A DNA stretch of 64,000 bases, taken from contig CAVZQP010000002.1 in assembly GCA_963777485.1 (NCBI GenBank), positions 992,001-1,056,000 on the forward strand. Reading direction: 5' to 3'. The notes under the pieces were generated by a model. It worked only from the letters and a program-made list of their open reading frames with translations. It made no database searches and was not told where the DNA came from. The stretch comes from Bog-473 sp963777485 (GTDB taxonomy: Bacteria > Actinomycetota > Acidimicrobiia > Acidimicrobiales > RAAP-2). The stretch's first letter is position 1. Each line of letters opens with the position of its first letter. Below are positions 34,664 to 44,368 of this stretch, in pieces. Both the position numbers and the translations under genes were made by a program.

Positions 34664-36391
34664 ATGCCCGACGCCGTCCGCGTGCTCGCCGACCGGCTCC
34701 AGGCCGCCTTCGACACCGTGTCGCCCGGCGCCGATCCCGTGCTGCGCCTGTCGGACCGCGCCGACTTCCAGGCCAACGGCGCCCTGCCCCTCGGCAAACA
34801 GCTGAGCCGGCCGCCGCGCGAGGTAGCGGAGCAGGTGGTGGCAGCAGCGGACCTCGATGGCGTTTGCTCGCTGGTGGAGGTGAGCGGGCCCGGATTCATC
34901 AACCTGAGGCTGTCCGACGATTTCATCGCGTCGAAGGCGGCCGAGGTCTCGGCCGACCCCCGCCTCGGAGCCCCGAAGGCGGAGACGCCACAGACCGTGC
35001 TGATCGACTACTCCTCGCCCAACGTGGCCAAGGAGATGCACGTCGGGCACCTGCGCGCCACGAACATCGGCGACGCGCTGGCCCGAGTGCTGACGTTCCA
35101 AGGCCATACGGTGCTGCGGGAGAACCACATCGGCGACTGGGGGACGCCGTTCGGCATGCTGATCGAGCACCTGCTGGACGTGGACGGCGCAGCCAACGCG
35201 GAGTCCTTCAACGTGCGCGACCTGAACGAGTTCTACGCTGCGGCCCGCGTCCAGTTCGACAGCGATCCCGAGTTCGCGGAGCGGAGCCGGCGCCGTGTCG
35301 TCCTGCTCCAGAGTGGTGACCCCGAGACGATGCGGTTGTGGCACATCTTCGTGGCCGAGAGCATGCGGCACGCCCGCGAGGTGTACGAGATGCTCGGCGT
35401 GCTCCTCACCGAGGAGGACACCGTCGGTGAGAGCTTCTACAACTCGTTGCTGCCGGTCGTGGTCGACGAACTGACCGAGAAAGGACTCCTGGTCGAGGAC
35501 GACGGCGCGTTGTGCGTGTTCCCCGAAGGGTTCGCCAACCGCCAGGGGGACCCGCTGCCGCTCATCGTGCGGAAGTCCGACGGCGGGTACGGGTACCCGG
35601 CCACCGACCTGGCGGCGGTGCGTGACCGCACCGGCCGGCTTGGCGCCGAGCGGTTGCTCTATGTCGTCGGAGCCGAGCAGTCGCTGCACCTGCGGATGGT
35701 CTTCGCGGTGTCCGTGTTGGCCGGCTACCTGCGCGAGGAGGCGGACGCCGCCCACGTCGCGTTCGGGCTCGTACTCGGCACCGACGGCAAGAAGCTTGCC
35801 AGCCGCGGTGGCGGCTCGGAGCGGCTGGTCGATCTGCTGTCGGAGGGGGTCGAACGGGCCGCGACCGCCATGAAGGACCGCGATCGCGAGAGCGACCTCT
35901 CGCCCGACCAGCAGGCGGCCGTGGCGAGGGCGCTCGGCATCGGCGCCATCAAGTACGCCGACCTGTCCACCGAGCCGATGCGCGACTACGTCTTCGACTG
36001 GGATCGCATGCTCGCATTCGAGGGCGACACGGGCCCGTATCTCCAGTACGCGCACGCCCGCATCCGCTCGATCTTCCGGCGCGCCGAGGCGGGCCCACCG
36101 CCTGCCGGCTTCACCCCGCGGCTCGACGAGGAGCCCGAGCGCGCCCTGGCGTTCCACCTCCTACGGTTCGGCGAGGCGGTCGAGGCGACAGCCGAGAACC
36201 TCAGCCCGTCCAAGCTCTGCACCTATCTCTTCGACCTTGCCACCGTCTTCACGACGTTCTACGAGGCCTGCCGGGTGCTCGTGGACGACGAGGACGTGCG
36301 GACCTCGCGGCTCGCACTGTGCGACCTCACGGCGCGGGTGCTCCAGCAGGGCCTCTCGCTGCTGGGCATGGAGGCCCCCGCGCAAATGTGA
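34664..36391 (+). CDS. argS: Arginyl-tRNA synthetase
   Basis: A 575-residue class I synthetase that charges tRNA-Arg. The N-terminal Add-1 domain is followed by the catalytic HIGH-type motif in SSPNVAKEMHVGHLRATNIGDAL, GDWGTPFGML, the tyrosine-rich YPATDLAAVRDR and a degenerate KMSKS at TDGKKLASRGG, then the all-helical anticodon domain with the DALR-type C terminus. I start at MPDAVRVLADRL (34664) and not the ATG 15 bp upstream. It is the only aminoacyl-tRNA synthetase in the window. Confidence 0.95.
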   Translation: MPDAVRVLADRLQAAFDTVSPGADPVLRLSDRADFQANGALPLGKQLSRPPREVAEQVVAAADLDGVCSLVEVSGPGFINLRLSDDFIASKAAEVSADPRLGAPKAETPQTVLIDYSSPNVAKEMHVGHLRATNIGDALARVLTFQGHTVLRENHIGDWGTPFGMLIEHLLDVDGAANAESFNVRDLNEFYAAARVQFDSDPEFAERSRRRVVLLQSGDPETMRLWHIFVAESMRHAREVYEMLGVLLTEEDTVGESFYNSLLPVVVDELTEKGLLVEDDGALCVFPEGFANRQGDPLPLIVRKSDGGYGYPATDLAAVRDRTGRLGAERLLYVVGAEQSLHLRMVFAVSVLAGYLREEADAAHVAFGLVLGTDGKKLASRGGGSERLVDLLSEGVERAATAMKDRDRESDLSPDQQAAVARALGIGAIKYADLSTEPMRDYVFDWDRMLAFEGDTGPYLQYAHARIRSIFRRAEAGPPPAGFTPRLDEEPERALAFHLLRFGEAVEATAENLSPSKLCTYLFDLATVFTTFYEACRVLVDDEDVRTSRLALCDLTARVLQQGLSLLGMEAPAQM

Positions 36392-36455
36392 CCGGGGCGG
36401 GTGCGGACCCTATCCTCTGGCCCGCACAACACGACCCTCAAGGAGCGGCAGAGAG

Positions 36456-37232
36456 ATGGATCTGAACGGCACGTCGGCAATCGTCACGGGAGGCGCCTCG
36501 GGGCTCGGTGAGGCCACGGCACGCCTGCTGGCCGAGCGGGGCGTCCACGTCGTCGTCGCCGACCTCCAGGCGGACAAGGGAGAGCCGCTGGCGAAGGAGC
36601 TCGGTGGGTTGTTCGTCCAGACCGACGTCACCAACACCGAGCAGGTCATCGCCGCGGTCGAGGCGGCCATCGAGATGGCGCCGTTGAAGTCGCTCGTCAA
36701 CTGTGCCGGCATCGGCTGGGCCACCCGCACCATCGGCCGGGACGGGGACTACGCATCGGCCCACGACCTCGACCTCTACCGCCGGGTGATCGAGATCAAC
36801 CTCATCGGCACGTTCAACTGCGTCCGCTTGGCGGCGACCAAGATGAGCTTGAACGAGCCCGACGCCGACGGCGCCCGCGGCGCCATCGTCAACACCTCGT
36901 CAGTGGCTGGGGAAGACGGCCAGATCGGCCAGGCCGCCTACTCGTCGTCGAAGGGTGGCGTGATCGGGATGACCCTGCCCGTAGCCCGCGACCTCGCGGT
37001 CGTCGGCATCCGGGTCAACACGATCCTCCCCGGGCTCATCGACACACCGATCTACGGCGCGGGCGAGGGCTCCGATGCGTTCAAGAGCAAACTGGCGCAG
37101 GACGTCCTGTTCCCGCACCGCCTGGGCAACTCGAGCGAGTTCGCCACGCTCGCGGTCGAGCTCCTGAGCAACTCGTACATGAACGCGGAATCGATCCGGC
37201 TCGACGCCGGCATCCGGATGCAGCCGAAGTAA
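36456..37232 (+). CDS. SDR oxidoreductase, 3-hydroxyacyl-CoA dehydrogenase type
   Basis: A 258-residue classical short-chain dehydrogenase. NAD-binding TGGASGLG is at residues 11-18, the aspartate after beta-2 (VVVADLQ) favours NAD over NADP, followed by NCAG, the catalytic Ser in NTSSVAG and YSSSKGG (Tyr, Lys). The C-terminal LGNSSEFATLAVELLSNSYMNAE and the overall pattern match HSD17B10/type II 3-hydroxyacyl-CoA dehydrogenases of fatty acid or branched-chain oxidation. AGGAGCGGCAGAG precedes the ATG. It probably heads a short unit with the hydrolase 28 bp downstream. Confidence 0.9.
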   Translation: MDLNGTSAIVTGGASGLGEATARLLAERGVHVVVADLQADKGEPLAKELGGLFVQTDVTNTEQVIAAVEAAIEMAPLKSLVNCAGIGWATRTIGRDGDYASAHDLDLYRRVIEINLIGTFNCVRLAATKMSLNEPDADGARGAIVNTSSVAGEDGQIGQAAYSSSKGGVIGMTLPVARDLAVVGIRVNTILPGLIDTPIYGAGEGSDAFKSKLAQDVLFPHRLGNSSEFATLAVELLSNSYMNAESIRLDAGIRMQPK

Positions 37233-37260
37233 CACCGAGCGAGCGGGGGAGGGCAGGACC

Positions 37261-38217
37261 ATGATTGATCCGGAGCTGGAGGCGGTCCTCGAGTTCATGC
37301 CGGTCATCGACCTCGACGACCCGGTAGTGGCGCGACGCGAGTTCGAGAAGCTGATCGTCGCGATGCGGACGCCGATGCCCGAAGAGGAGCGGCTCGACAT
37401 CGAGGACCGCTTGATCCCCGGCTGGGAGGGCGACTCCGAGGTCTCCGTGCGGGTCTACCGCCCGAAAGCGGTCGCCGCGGAGCCGGGCACGACGGTGCCA
37501 GGGATCCTCCAGATCCATGGCGGGGGCTTCATCGTCGGCAGCGTGGAGTCCGAGCATGCGGGCGCGGTGCTCACGGCGGCGAACCTCGGTGCGGTGCTCG
37601 TGTCGGTCGAGTACCGCCTGGCACCCGAGCACCCGTACCCCGCCGGATTGCACGACTGCTACGCGGCGCTGTCCTTCCTCCATGCAGAGGCGGGTGCGCT
37701 CGGCGTGGACCCGGAGCGGATCGCGCTGATGGGTGCGAGTGCGGGCGGCGGTCTGGCTGCCGCCACCGCCCTGCTGGCCCGCGACCGGGGCGGACCACCG
37801 GTCTGCTTCCAGATGCTGCACATCCCCGAGCTCGACGACCGGCTCGCGACGGCGTCGATGCTGAAGTTCGTGGACTCTCCGCTCTGGAACCGGCCATTGG
37901 CGGTGAAGAGCTGGCAGTTCTATCTCGGGGATCTCTCCGGGACGGGCGACGTGCCCATCTACGCGGCACCGGCGCGGGCGACGGACCTGGCAGGGCTACC
38001 GCCGGCCTACGTCTCCACCGCGGAGAACGACCCGCTGCGCGACGAGGGCATCGCGTATGCGTTGGCGATGCTGCAGGCCGGCGTGTCGGTCGAGCTGCAC
38101 CAGTTCCCTGGCACGTTCCATGGCTCGGCCCTCGTGACAGAGGCGGCGGTGTCGCGCCGTGCGGCGCAGGAGGCGTCGGTCGTCTTGCGTCGGGCGCTGG
38201 GAGTGGCCGAGACGTAA
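37261..38217 (+). CDS. Alpha/beta hydrolase, hormone-sensitive lipase family
   Basis: A 318-residue esterase. The oxyanion motif is IHGGGFIVGSVE, the nucleophile elbow GASAGGG, and the catalytic Asp and His lie in STAENDPLRDEG and FPGTFHGSA. The HSL (family IV) group hydrolyses short-chain esters and lipids. GGGAGGGCAGG lies 3-10 nt before the ATG. Probably transcribed with the dehydrogenase upstream. It converges with the repeat-protein locus 28 bp away. Confidence 0.9.
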   Translation: MIDPELEAVLEFMPVIDLDDPVVARREFEKLIVAMRTPMPEEERLDIEDRLIPGWEGDSEVSVRVYRPKAVAAEPGTTVPGILQIHGGGFIVGSVESEHAGAVLTAANLGAVLVSVEYRLAPEHPYPAGLHDCYAALSFLHAEAGALGVDPERIALMGASAGGGLAAATALLARDRGGPPVCFQMLHIPELDDRLATASMLKFVDSPLWNRPLAVKSWQFYLGDLSGTGDVPIYAAPARATDLAGLPPAYVSTAENDPLRDEGIAYALAMLQAGVSVELHQFPGTFHGSALVTEAAVSRRAAQEASVVLRRALGVAET

Positions 38218-38245
38218 GGGAACCGGAACGCCGGGCCCCCAGGCG

Positions 38246-41200
38246 TTACCAGCCCGTAGCGGCGATGATCGAACCGTTGAGCGCGGTACCGAGCATGGAG
38301 CCGTCGTTCGGCGCGTTGCCATAGTTGACGACGGCACCGTCGGCCGAGGCCACCCAGTACCCGCCTCCGTCGGCCGTCGTGAAGATCGCGGTGGCGGGGT
38401 TGAAACCGCCCATCTGACCGGCCGGGCTCCCGAAGTTGGCGGCATCGCCGTAGTCGTCGATGGCCCCGTTGGCGAAGAGGACCCAGTACCCGTTTCCGTC
38501 AGGGGTGCGCACTGCGGACGTGACCGGCGAGCCTTGAGGTCCGGGGGCCCCGTAGTACGGGGCGTCACCGAACGTGTAGACGTGGCCGCTCTGGGTCACG
38601 AGCCAGTAGCCGTTGCCGCTGGCGTCAGGCATCACCGCCACGGCCGCACCGGTGCAGCCGCCGATCCCCGGGCAGCTGCCGGCGAAGCGGGCATCGCCGA
38701 AGGCGAAGACGCCGCCGTCGGAGGCGACCATGAAGTACCCGCGGCCGTCCGCGGACGGCACCATGCCCACAATGGGTGCGTTGAGCGAATTGGGCAACCC
38801 CGAGCCGGCTGGGTGGAGCCCGAGCCCGGGGATCGATCCGTAGAAGCCCGCGTCACCGAAGGCGAAGATCCCTCCGTCCGACGCGTCGAGCCAGTACCCG
38901 CCGCGGTCGGCGGTCGGCACGATGCCCACGACAGGCCGCTGCAGTCGCAACGAGCCCGTCGAGCCGTAGAACTGGGCCGAGCCGAACGTGAAGATCCCGC
39001 CGTCGGAGCCGACCAGCCAGTAGCCGTGGGTCGGTTGCGGAGGCGGCGGTGGCGGATCGTTGACCACGAGGGTCGTCGTCCCAGACGAGCCTGAGAACAA
39101 CGGTGTTGCCGGCATACGTTCCGGTGATCGTGTCGGTGCCGACCGGCGCCGCCGAGGATGTGCAGGAAACGGTGCCGTTCGAGAACGTCACTGTGCAGAG
39201 TGGTGTCGATCCTGCCGAGAACGTGAACGAGCCGCTCGGAGTGGGCACTCCCGGTGGCGGTTGTGGACACCGTTGCCGAGTAGGTGACCGTGGCACCTTG
39301 TGTCACGGAAGCGGGGGTCGCGCCGATCGACGTCTGTGACGGTGCTTTGTTGACGACGAGTGGCGTCATCCCGGTCGAACCGACGAACACGGAGTCGCCT
39401 GTGTACGTCGCCGAGATCGTGTCGGTCCCGACCGGAGCGAGCGAGGAAGTGCAGGAACCGGAAGCACCGGTTCCCGCACTTGACAACTGCGCGGTGCAGA
39501 GTGTCGATCCCGTGGAGAACGTGACCGACCCCGTGGGGTTAGATAATCCCGTGACACTCGTCGTCACCGTCGCCGAGTAGGTGACCGAGGTTCCAATGGT
39601 CACCGGGCTGGGGCTCGTCGATCGTCGTCTGTGACGGCTCTTCGACGACGAGGCTCGTCGTCCCGGTCGACCCCGTGAAATTGGTGTCACCGGAATAGGC
39701 GCCCGAAATCGTGTCGGTCCCGACCGGGGCGGCAGCAGTGGAGCTGCACGAACCGCTGCCGTTTGACACAATGTCGGCAGTGCAAAGCGACGTCGATCCT
39801 GCCGTGAACGTGACCGACCCAGTCGGAGTGGGCAATCCCTGGAACGCTCGTCGTCACCGTCGTCGAGTAGGTGACCGAGGATCCCAGCGCCACCGGGCTC
39901 GGGGTCGCGCCGATCGAGGTCTGTGTCGATGCGGGGTTCACGATGAGGCCCGTCGTCATGTTGGACCCCGAGAACAGGCTGTCGCCGGAGTAGGCACCCG
40001 AAATCGTGTCGGTTCCGGCCGGGGCGCAGCGGTGGAACTGCACGAACCACTGCCGTTCGAGATCAACGTCGCCGTGCACAGCGAGGTTGATCCCGTGGTG
40101 AACGTAACCGTCCCAGTCGGGGTGGGAAACCCTGAGACGCTGGTCGTGACGGTCGTCGAGTAGGTGACCGAGGATCCCAGCGTCACCGTGCTCGGGCTCA
40201 CGTCGATCGAGGTCTGCGATGGTGCTTTGTTGACGACAAGTGGCGCGGTCCCTGTCGAGTGCCCGAAGACGGAGTCGCTCGAGTACGTTCCCGTAATCGT
40301 GTCCATACCGGCCGGAGCGGCAGAAGTACTACAACTACCGGTGCCGTTCGTCAGCGGCGCCGTGCAGAGCGTGGTCGCACCTGTCGTGAACGTGACCGAG
40401 CCGGTCGGGGTGGGCAAACCTGTGACGACGCTCGTCACAGTCGCCGCGTAGGTGACCGAGGAACCGAACGTCACCGGGCTGGGGCTCGCGCTAACCGCTG
40501 TCTGTGACGCTTCTTCGACGACCAGCGTGGTCGTGCCGGTTGAAGCCGACAACCCGCTCCGCCCGAATATGTGCCGAAAACAAGGTCGGTGCCGAACGGG
40601 GCGGCGGAGGAGCTGCACGAACCGTTGCCGCTCGACAGTGTCGCGGTACACAGCGGCGTCGACCCCGTCGAGAACGTGACCGAACCGCTCGGGGTTCCAC
40701 CGGTCACCGTTGCCGAGTAGGTGACCGACGATACCCAAGGTCCGACCGGGTTCTGGGCGCTCGCAGTGACCATGGTCCCTGTCGAAGGTTGGCCGTACGT
40801 CACGTTGAGGTCGGAAGCGCCCGGGATCGTCGGAAAGGCAAAGTGGTTGTCTGTGACCCATTCACCATTCGGATGAGCGTCGGCGTGTTACCCGTCGGAT
40901 TGGATGTCGTGTAGTCGAGATTGGTGAAGTTCGCGGTGCCGAAGTTCGCGAGTGGCGGCTGACTCGGCTTCTCCGAAGTCATCTCCTCGATCCATTCGGC
41001 CGAGTTCGCGGGTTGGCCGTCTGTACCGCGTCCGCCGTACGGGAAGGAGTTGGTGAAGCTATGGCCCAATGTGTGGTCGGTGATAGAGATGGTCCAAGTT
41101 CCCTGCGTCGTAGACGTAGGTGGCGAGACCTGGAAGATGTCGGCGGTCATGTGATCGCCGGGATTGACGCCGAAAATATCGGGACTCTCGGCATTCGGGA

Positions 41201-41732
41201 GGATCTCCCACCAGGCGTCGTAGCTCGCAACCCCCCCTGAAAGGTCCTGTTCGGTGCCGGCCTGAATGAGGTCATGGTTGCTGAACCCGTCGATGCCGAT
41301 CCACGACGACGACACCGCCGGGACGGAGGCGACTGGATCGTAGGCACAGTCCACGAGGCGCTGACGCCTGTGTAGGTCGCACCGATCTGCGCCAGCCCGG
41401 CCCAGTTGCCGGACGAGCACGTTGGCGGCTTGCTCGCCCGACAGGTATGGGTTCTGGGCCATCAGCCCGGGGACCCGATGGTCGTAGGTGGGCTGGAGCC
41501 CAGTGGTAGTGGGGTGACCCGATACCGACCGGGACGTCGGCGCGGCTTGTTCTGCCGGTTGGGCGTGCGACGGCACCGGGACGCTCTGGGCGGCCTGTAC
41601 TGCTCGTTGGCCGTGCGCCGACGTCGGGATGCCCTCGCCAGCCCCGACCGCGGTCGTCCCCCCCAGGAGCACCCCACCCGTGACCAGGACCGCGACCACG
41701 AGTTGGCGCGCTGCCTGCCTAACTCTGATCAA
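38246..41732 (-). pseudogene. G1 glutamic peptidase / Ig-like repeat / GYWLV-repeat protein with many frameshifts
   Basis: One long gene reading leftwards. After a TTG start (GGGGGAG 7 nt upstream) comes a signal peptide, then a G1 (eqolisin) peptidase domain: NWAGLAQIGATYTGVSASWTVP, WIGIDGFSNHDLIQAGTE (Gln) and YDAWWEILP (Glu). About six Ig-like repeats of roughly 90 residues follow (SVTYSATVT...PTGSVTFTTG...LCTA...GTDTITGTYSGD). An intact 290-residue tail has GYWLVxSDGGIFxFGDAxFYGS repeats. The frame changes near 41420, 41320, 40835, 40560, 40030, 39840, 39605, 39260 and 39110, with both +1 and -1 types. Within each piece no stop codons appear. It is either a decaying adhesin-protease or an assembly error in repeats. 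Confidence 0.75.
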
Positions 41733-41855
41733 GTGCAATCTCCCCCAGATCCCACCGCCTCACCGCCAAATCGTAACCAGCGCCCCCTCAGTTATCGGCG
41801 CGTCGGGCGGCCGACCCTTAATCTCCTGTTCGGACAAAGGATCGGGTCGCAAATT

Positions 41856-42500
41856 ATGGCGTTCAAGGGCTGGCCGGACACCGCACTGGCCTTCTACGAG
41901 GGGCTCGAGGCGGACAACTCGAAGGCCTACTGGCTCGACCACAAGGAGGTCTACGAGCGCGACGTCAAGGCGCCGATGGACGCCCTGCTCGCCGAGCTCA
42001 CCGCCGAGTTCGGCGAGACCAAGCTCTTCCGCCCGTACCGCGACACCCGCTTCAGCCGGGACAAGTCGCCCTACAAAACGGCGATTGCAGCCACGATCGG
42101 ATCGGGCTATGTCCAACTGTCGGCCGACGGCCTGTTCGCCGGCGGCGGGACGTACCACATGATGCCGGACCAGCTCGCCCGCTTCCGGAAGGCGATCGAC
42201 GCCGACAAGTCCGGCAAGGACCTCGAGAAGGTCATCGCCACCGTGACGAAGTCCGGCCTCGACGTGCACGCGCCCGAGGAGCTCAAGACGGCGCCGAAGG
42301 GCTACCCCAAGGACCACCGGCGCATCGCATTGTTGCGGATGAAGGGCCTCGTAGCCGCGCGCTCGTGGGAGCCGGCTACGTGGCTCCGAACCGCCGGCGC
42401 CAAGAAGCGCGTCGTCGAAACACTGCGCGCCACCAATCCGCTCCTCACGTGGCTCGAGGCCAACGTCGGCCCCTCGACCGAGATCGAGGGGCCGCGCTAA
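41856..42500 (+). CDS. DUF2461 family protein
   Basis: A 214-residue protein of the TIGR02453/DUF2461 family, recognised by the N terminus FYEGLEADNSKAYWLDHKEVYER, the central PYRDTRFSRDKSPYKT and the GGGTYHMMPDQLARFRKAI segment. The family is widespread and without known activity. The start ATG follows a low-GC stretch. The longer upstream frame overlaps the divergent repeat-protein gene and is not coding. It ends 15 bp before the convergent dioxygenase gene. Confidence 0.92.
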   Translation: MAFKGWPDTALAFYEGLEADNSKAYWLDHKEVYERDVKAPMDALLAELTAEFGETKLFRPYRDTRFSRDKSPYKTAIAATIGSGYVQLSADGLFAGGGTYHMMPDQLARFRKAIDADKSGKDLEKVIATVTKSGLDVHAPEELKTAPKGYPKDHRRIALLRMKGLVAARSWEPATWLRTAGAKKRVVETLRATNPLLTWLEANVGPSTEIEGPR

Positions 42501-42515
42501 CCGGAGCCGGCCGGG

Positions 42516-43310
42516 CTACGCCGCCCGGAACGAGGTCATCGAGAGCGAACCGTAGGCGTATCCGTCGACCACCACCTCCGGCCGCACGCCCGACGCCGCC
42601 GCCAGCCCGGCGAAGTACACGAACGGGATGAAGTGATCGGGCGTCGGCACAGCGTGTTGGTAGTCGGCATGCCGGGTGAGCTTCAACACGTCGGCCGGCG
42701 TGTCGAGCACCATGGCGCGCGCCGACTCGTCGAAGCGCTCCGCCCAGTCGTACGCCCCGTCAGGCTGGCTCCAGTCGATCACGCGCAGGTTGTGGACCAC
42801 GTTGCCGCTCGCCAGAATCAGCACGCCGCGCGTGCGCAGCGGTGCGAGGCGCCGGGCCAGGTCCAGATGCGAGTCGAGCGGTTCGAGCGAGTTGATCGCC
42901 AACTGGACGACCGGCACGTCCGCCTTCGGGTACATGTGGGTCAGCACGGACCAGGCACCGTGGTCGATGCCCCAGCTGTCGGAGTCGAGGCCGACCCAGC
43001 GCGGCTTGACCACCTCGGCCACCTCCGCCGCGACCTCCGGCGAGCCCGGGCACGGGTACTGCACCTCGAAGAGCTCGTCGGGAAAGCCGAAGAAGTCGTG
43101 GATGGTCCGGGGCTCGGACATCGCCGTGACCGCCGTCGCGTTGGTGTACCAGTGCGCCGAGATGCACAGCACCGCCCGTGGCGGCTCCGGCAGCGCCGCC
43201 GTCACATCCGCCCACGCCTCGGTGAAGCGGTTGTGCTGCAGGGCGTTCATCGGGTTCCCGTGGCCGACGAACACCACGGGCATTGCAGTGGCCTCGGCGC
43301 GGGGCTTCAT
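42516..43310 (-). CDS. LigB-type extradiol dioxygenase (YgiD/DODA-like)
   Basis: A 264-residue class III extradiol ring-cleavage dioxygenase family protein. Candidate metal/active histidines are in FVGHGNPMNAL, ISAHWYTN, SWGIDHGAWS and ASGNVVHNLR. Relatives such as E. coli YgiD open the catechol ring of L-DOPA. The natural substrate is unknown. Homologues commonly start MPVVFVGHG, so the ATG at 43283 is an alternative to 43310. It is followed upstream on the same strand by the desaturase gene with a 29-bp gap. Confidence 0.88.
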   Translation of the reverse strand: MKPRAEATAMPVVFVGHGNPMNALQHNRFTEAWADVTAALPEPPRAVLCISAHWYTNATAVTAMSEPRTIHDFFGFPDELFEVQYPCPGSPEVAAEVAEVVKPRWVGLDSDSWGIDHGAWSVLTHMYPKADVPVVQLAINSLEPLDSHLDLARRLAPLRTRGVLILASGNVVHNLRVIDWSQPDGAYDWAERFDESARAMVLDTPADVLKLTRHADYQHAVPTPDHFIPFVYFAGLAAASGVRPEVVVDGYAYGSLSMTSFRAA

Positions 43311-43339
43311 GCAAGCACCCTACGGCCGTACGCTGCGCC

Positions 43340-44323
43340 TTAGGCCGCGGCCGCCTTCACCTCGGTTGCTTCGTCCGCGCTCGACAGCGCCTTCCACAAC
43401 GCGAAGTAGCTGGGGTACGTGATGGCGCCGGTCACGTAGCCGGCGCGCTCGAGCTCGGCGTGGAAGGCCGGCAGGTTCCGCCACGGCACGCCCATGTCGA
43501 CATGGTGGGCCAGGTGCCAGCCGGTGTTGTACGGCACGATCCAGAACCGTGCCGCCCACGACTGCCGCACGTTGTGCGTCGTCGCCCGCCGGTCAGGGCT
43601 GCGCTCCATGCCGCCGTGCTCTGCGATGGAGCGCAGGCGGTTGATGACGCGCCACTCGGTCATCCAAGGAAGGAACCACAAGAGCGGATAGACCCACCAG
43701 CGACCTGTCGCCGCCCACATCGCCGCCCACAGCAGGACCTGCACGGCGAAGATCGAGAGACCGATGGGGCGGAACGGGCCCTTGCGCGCCGTGTTCTTCA
43801 CGAGCGGTACGAAATTCTTCCAGCCGCTGATGCCGACGGCGTCGCGGAACAGGCGGCGGTACAGCGCCCGCTGCGTGCAGGGGTAGGGCCCGTAGAACGC
43901 GATGTCCGGCTCGTCCGGCCCGAACTCGTCTTTGTGGTGCGCGAAGTGGACCCGCCGGTACAACTGCACCGGCGTGAAGACCGGGTAGGCCACGACCCAT
44001 TTGCCGATGAAGTCGTTCCACCGTTTGTTGGTGAACAGCAGCTTGTGCGCCGCCTCGTGCATCAAAATGGCGAAGCGGGCGTACATCGGGCCCATGAGCA
44101 CGAACGCCAGCAGGTAGCTCCACCACTGACCGAGCCAGACGGCGCCGCCGATGATGACGGCCACCCAGAACCAGACCATGAAGACGGAGAGGGCGTTGCG
44201 CGCGTTGGGGATGCGCCGCAGGTCGCCCCGCAGCGCCGGGATCGCCATGCCGTTCGCCAGCAGGCGCTCGCTCGGCAGGACCTCGGGCCGGTCGACGACG
44301 GGAGGCACCATGGTGCTCGCCAT
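43340..44323 (-). CDS. Membrane fatty acid desaturase
   Basis: A 327-residue di-iron membrane desaturase. The three histidine boxes are HEAAH, HFAHH and HLAHH, with an extra candidate in RSIAEHGG. Hydrophobic pairs lie around residues 45-95 and 190-225. The acyl chain and position of the double bond cannot be read. It is divergent from a PaaX-like regulator. The promoter region between the two is only 29 bp of A+T-rich sequence carrying an inverted repeat, so the regulator may control both. Confidence 0.9.
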   Translation of the reverse strand: MASTMVPPVVDRPEVLPSERLLANGMAIPALRGDLRRIPNARNALSVFMVWFWVAVIIGGAVWLGQWWSYLLAFVLMGPMYARFAILMHEAAHKLLFTNKRWNDFIGKWVVAYPVFTPVQLYRRVHFAHHKDEFGPDEPDIAFYGPYPCTQRALYRRLFRDAVGISGWKNFVPLVKNTARKGPFRPIGLSIFAVQVLLWAAMWAATGRWWVYPLLWFLPWMTEWRVINRLRSIAEHGGMERSPDRRATTHNVRQSWAARFWIVPYNTGWHLAHHVDMGVPWRNLPAFHAELERAGYVTGAITYPSYFALWKALSSADEATEVKAAAA

Positions 44324-44330
44324 GTCTCTA

Positions 44331-44368
44331 TATTACGATATTCAGTCAACTGATGCAACCTCGTAATA
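44331..44368. promoter_or_regulatory. TATTACGA/TCGTAATA inverted repeat between desaturase and PaaX-like genes
   Basis: Perfect 8-bp arms separated by 22 nt, with the second arm inside the first codons of the PaaX-like gene. The left arm sits 8-15 bp upstream of the desaturase ATG. A regulator binding both arms would cover both starts. Confidence 0.45.

Noticed and set aside
34544..36157. 537-codon minus-strand frame opposite argS
   Set aside because: No recognisable motif. argS on the other strand is unambiguous.
38246..41732. Programmed frameshifting as explanation of the broken repeat gene
   Set aside because: About nine changes in both directions at unrelated sequences are too many for programmed shifting. 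Error or decay is simpler.
41406..41855. 150-codon N-terminal extension of the DUF2461 protein
   Set aside because: The region is Arg-rich and antisense to the secreted G1 peptidase. The ATG at 41856 gives the normal family start.
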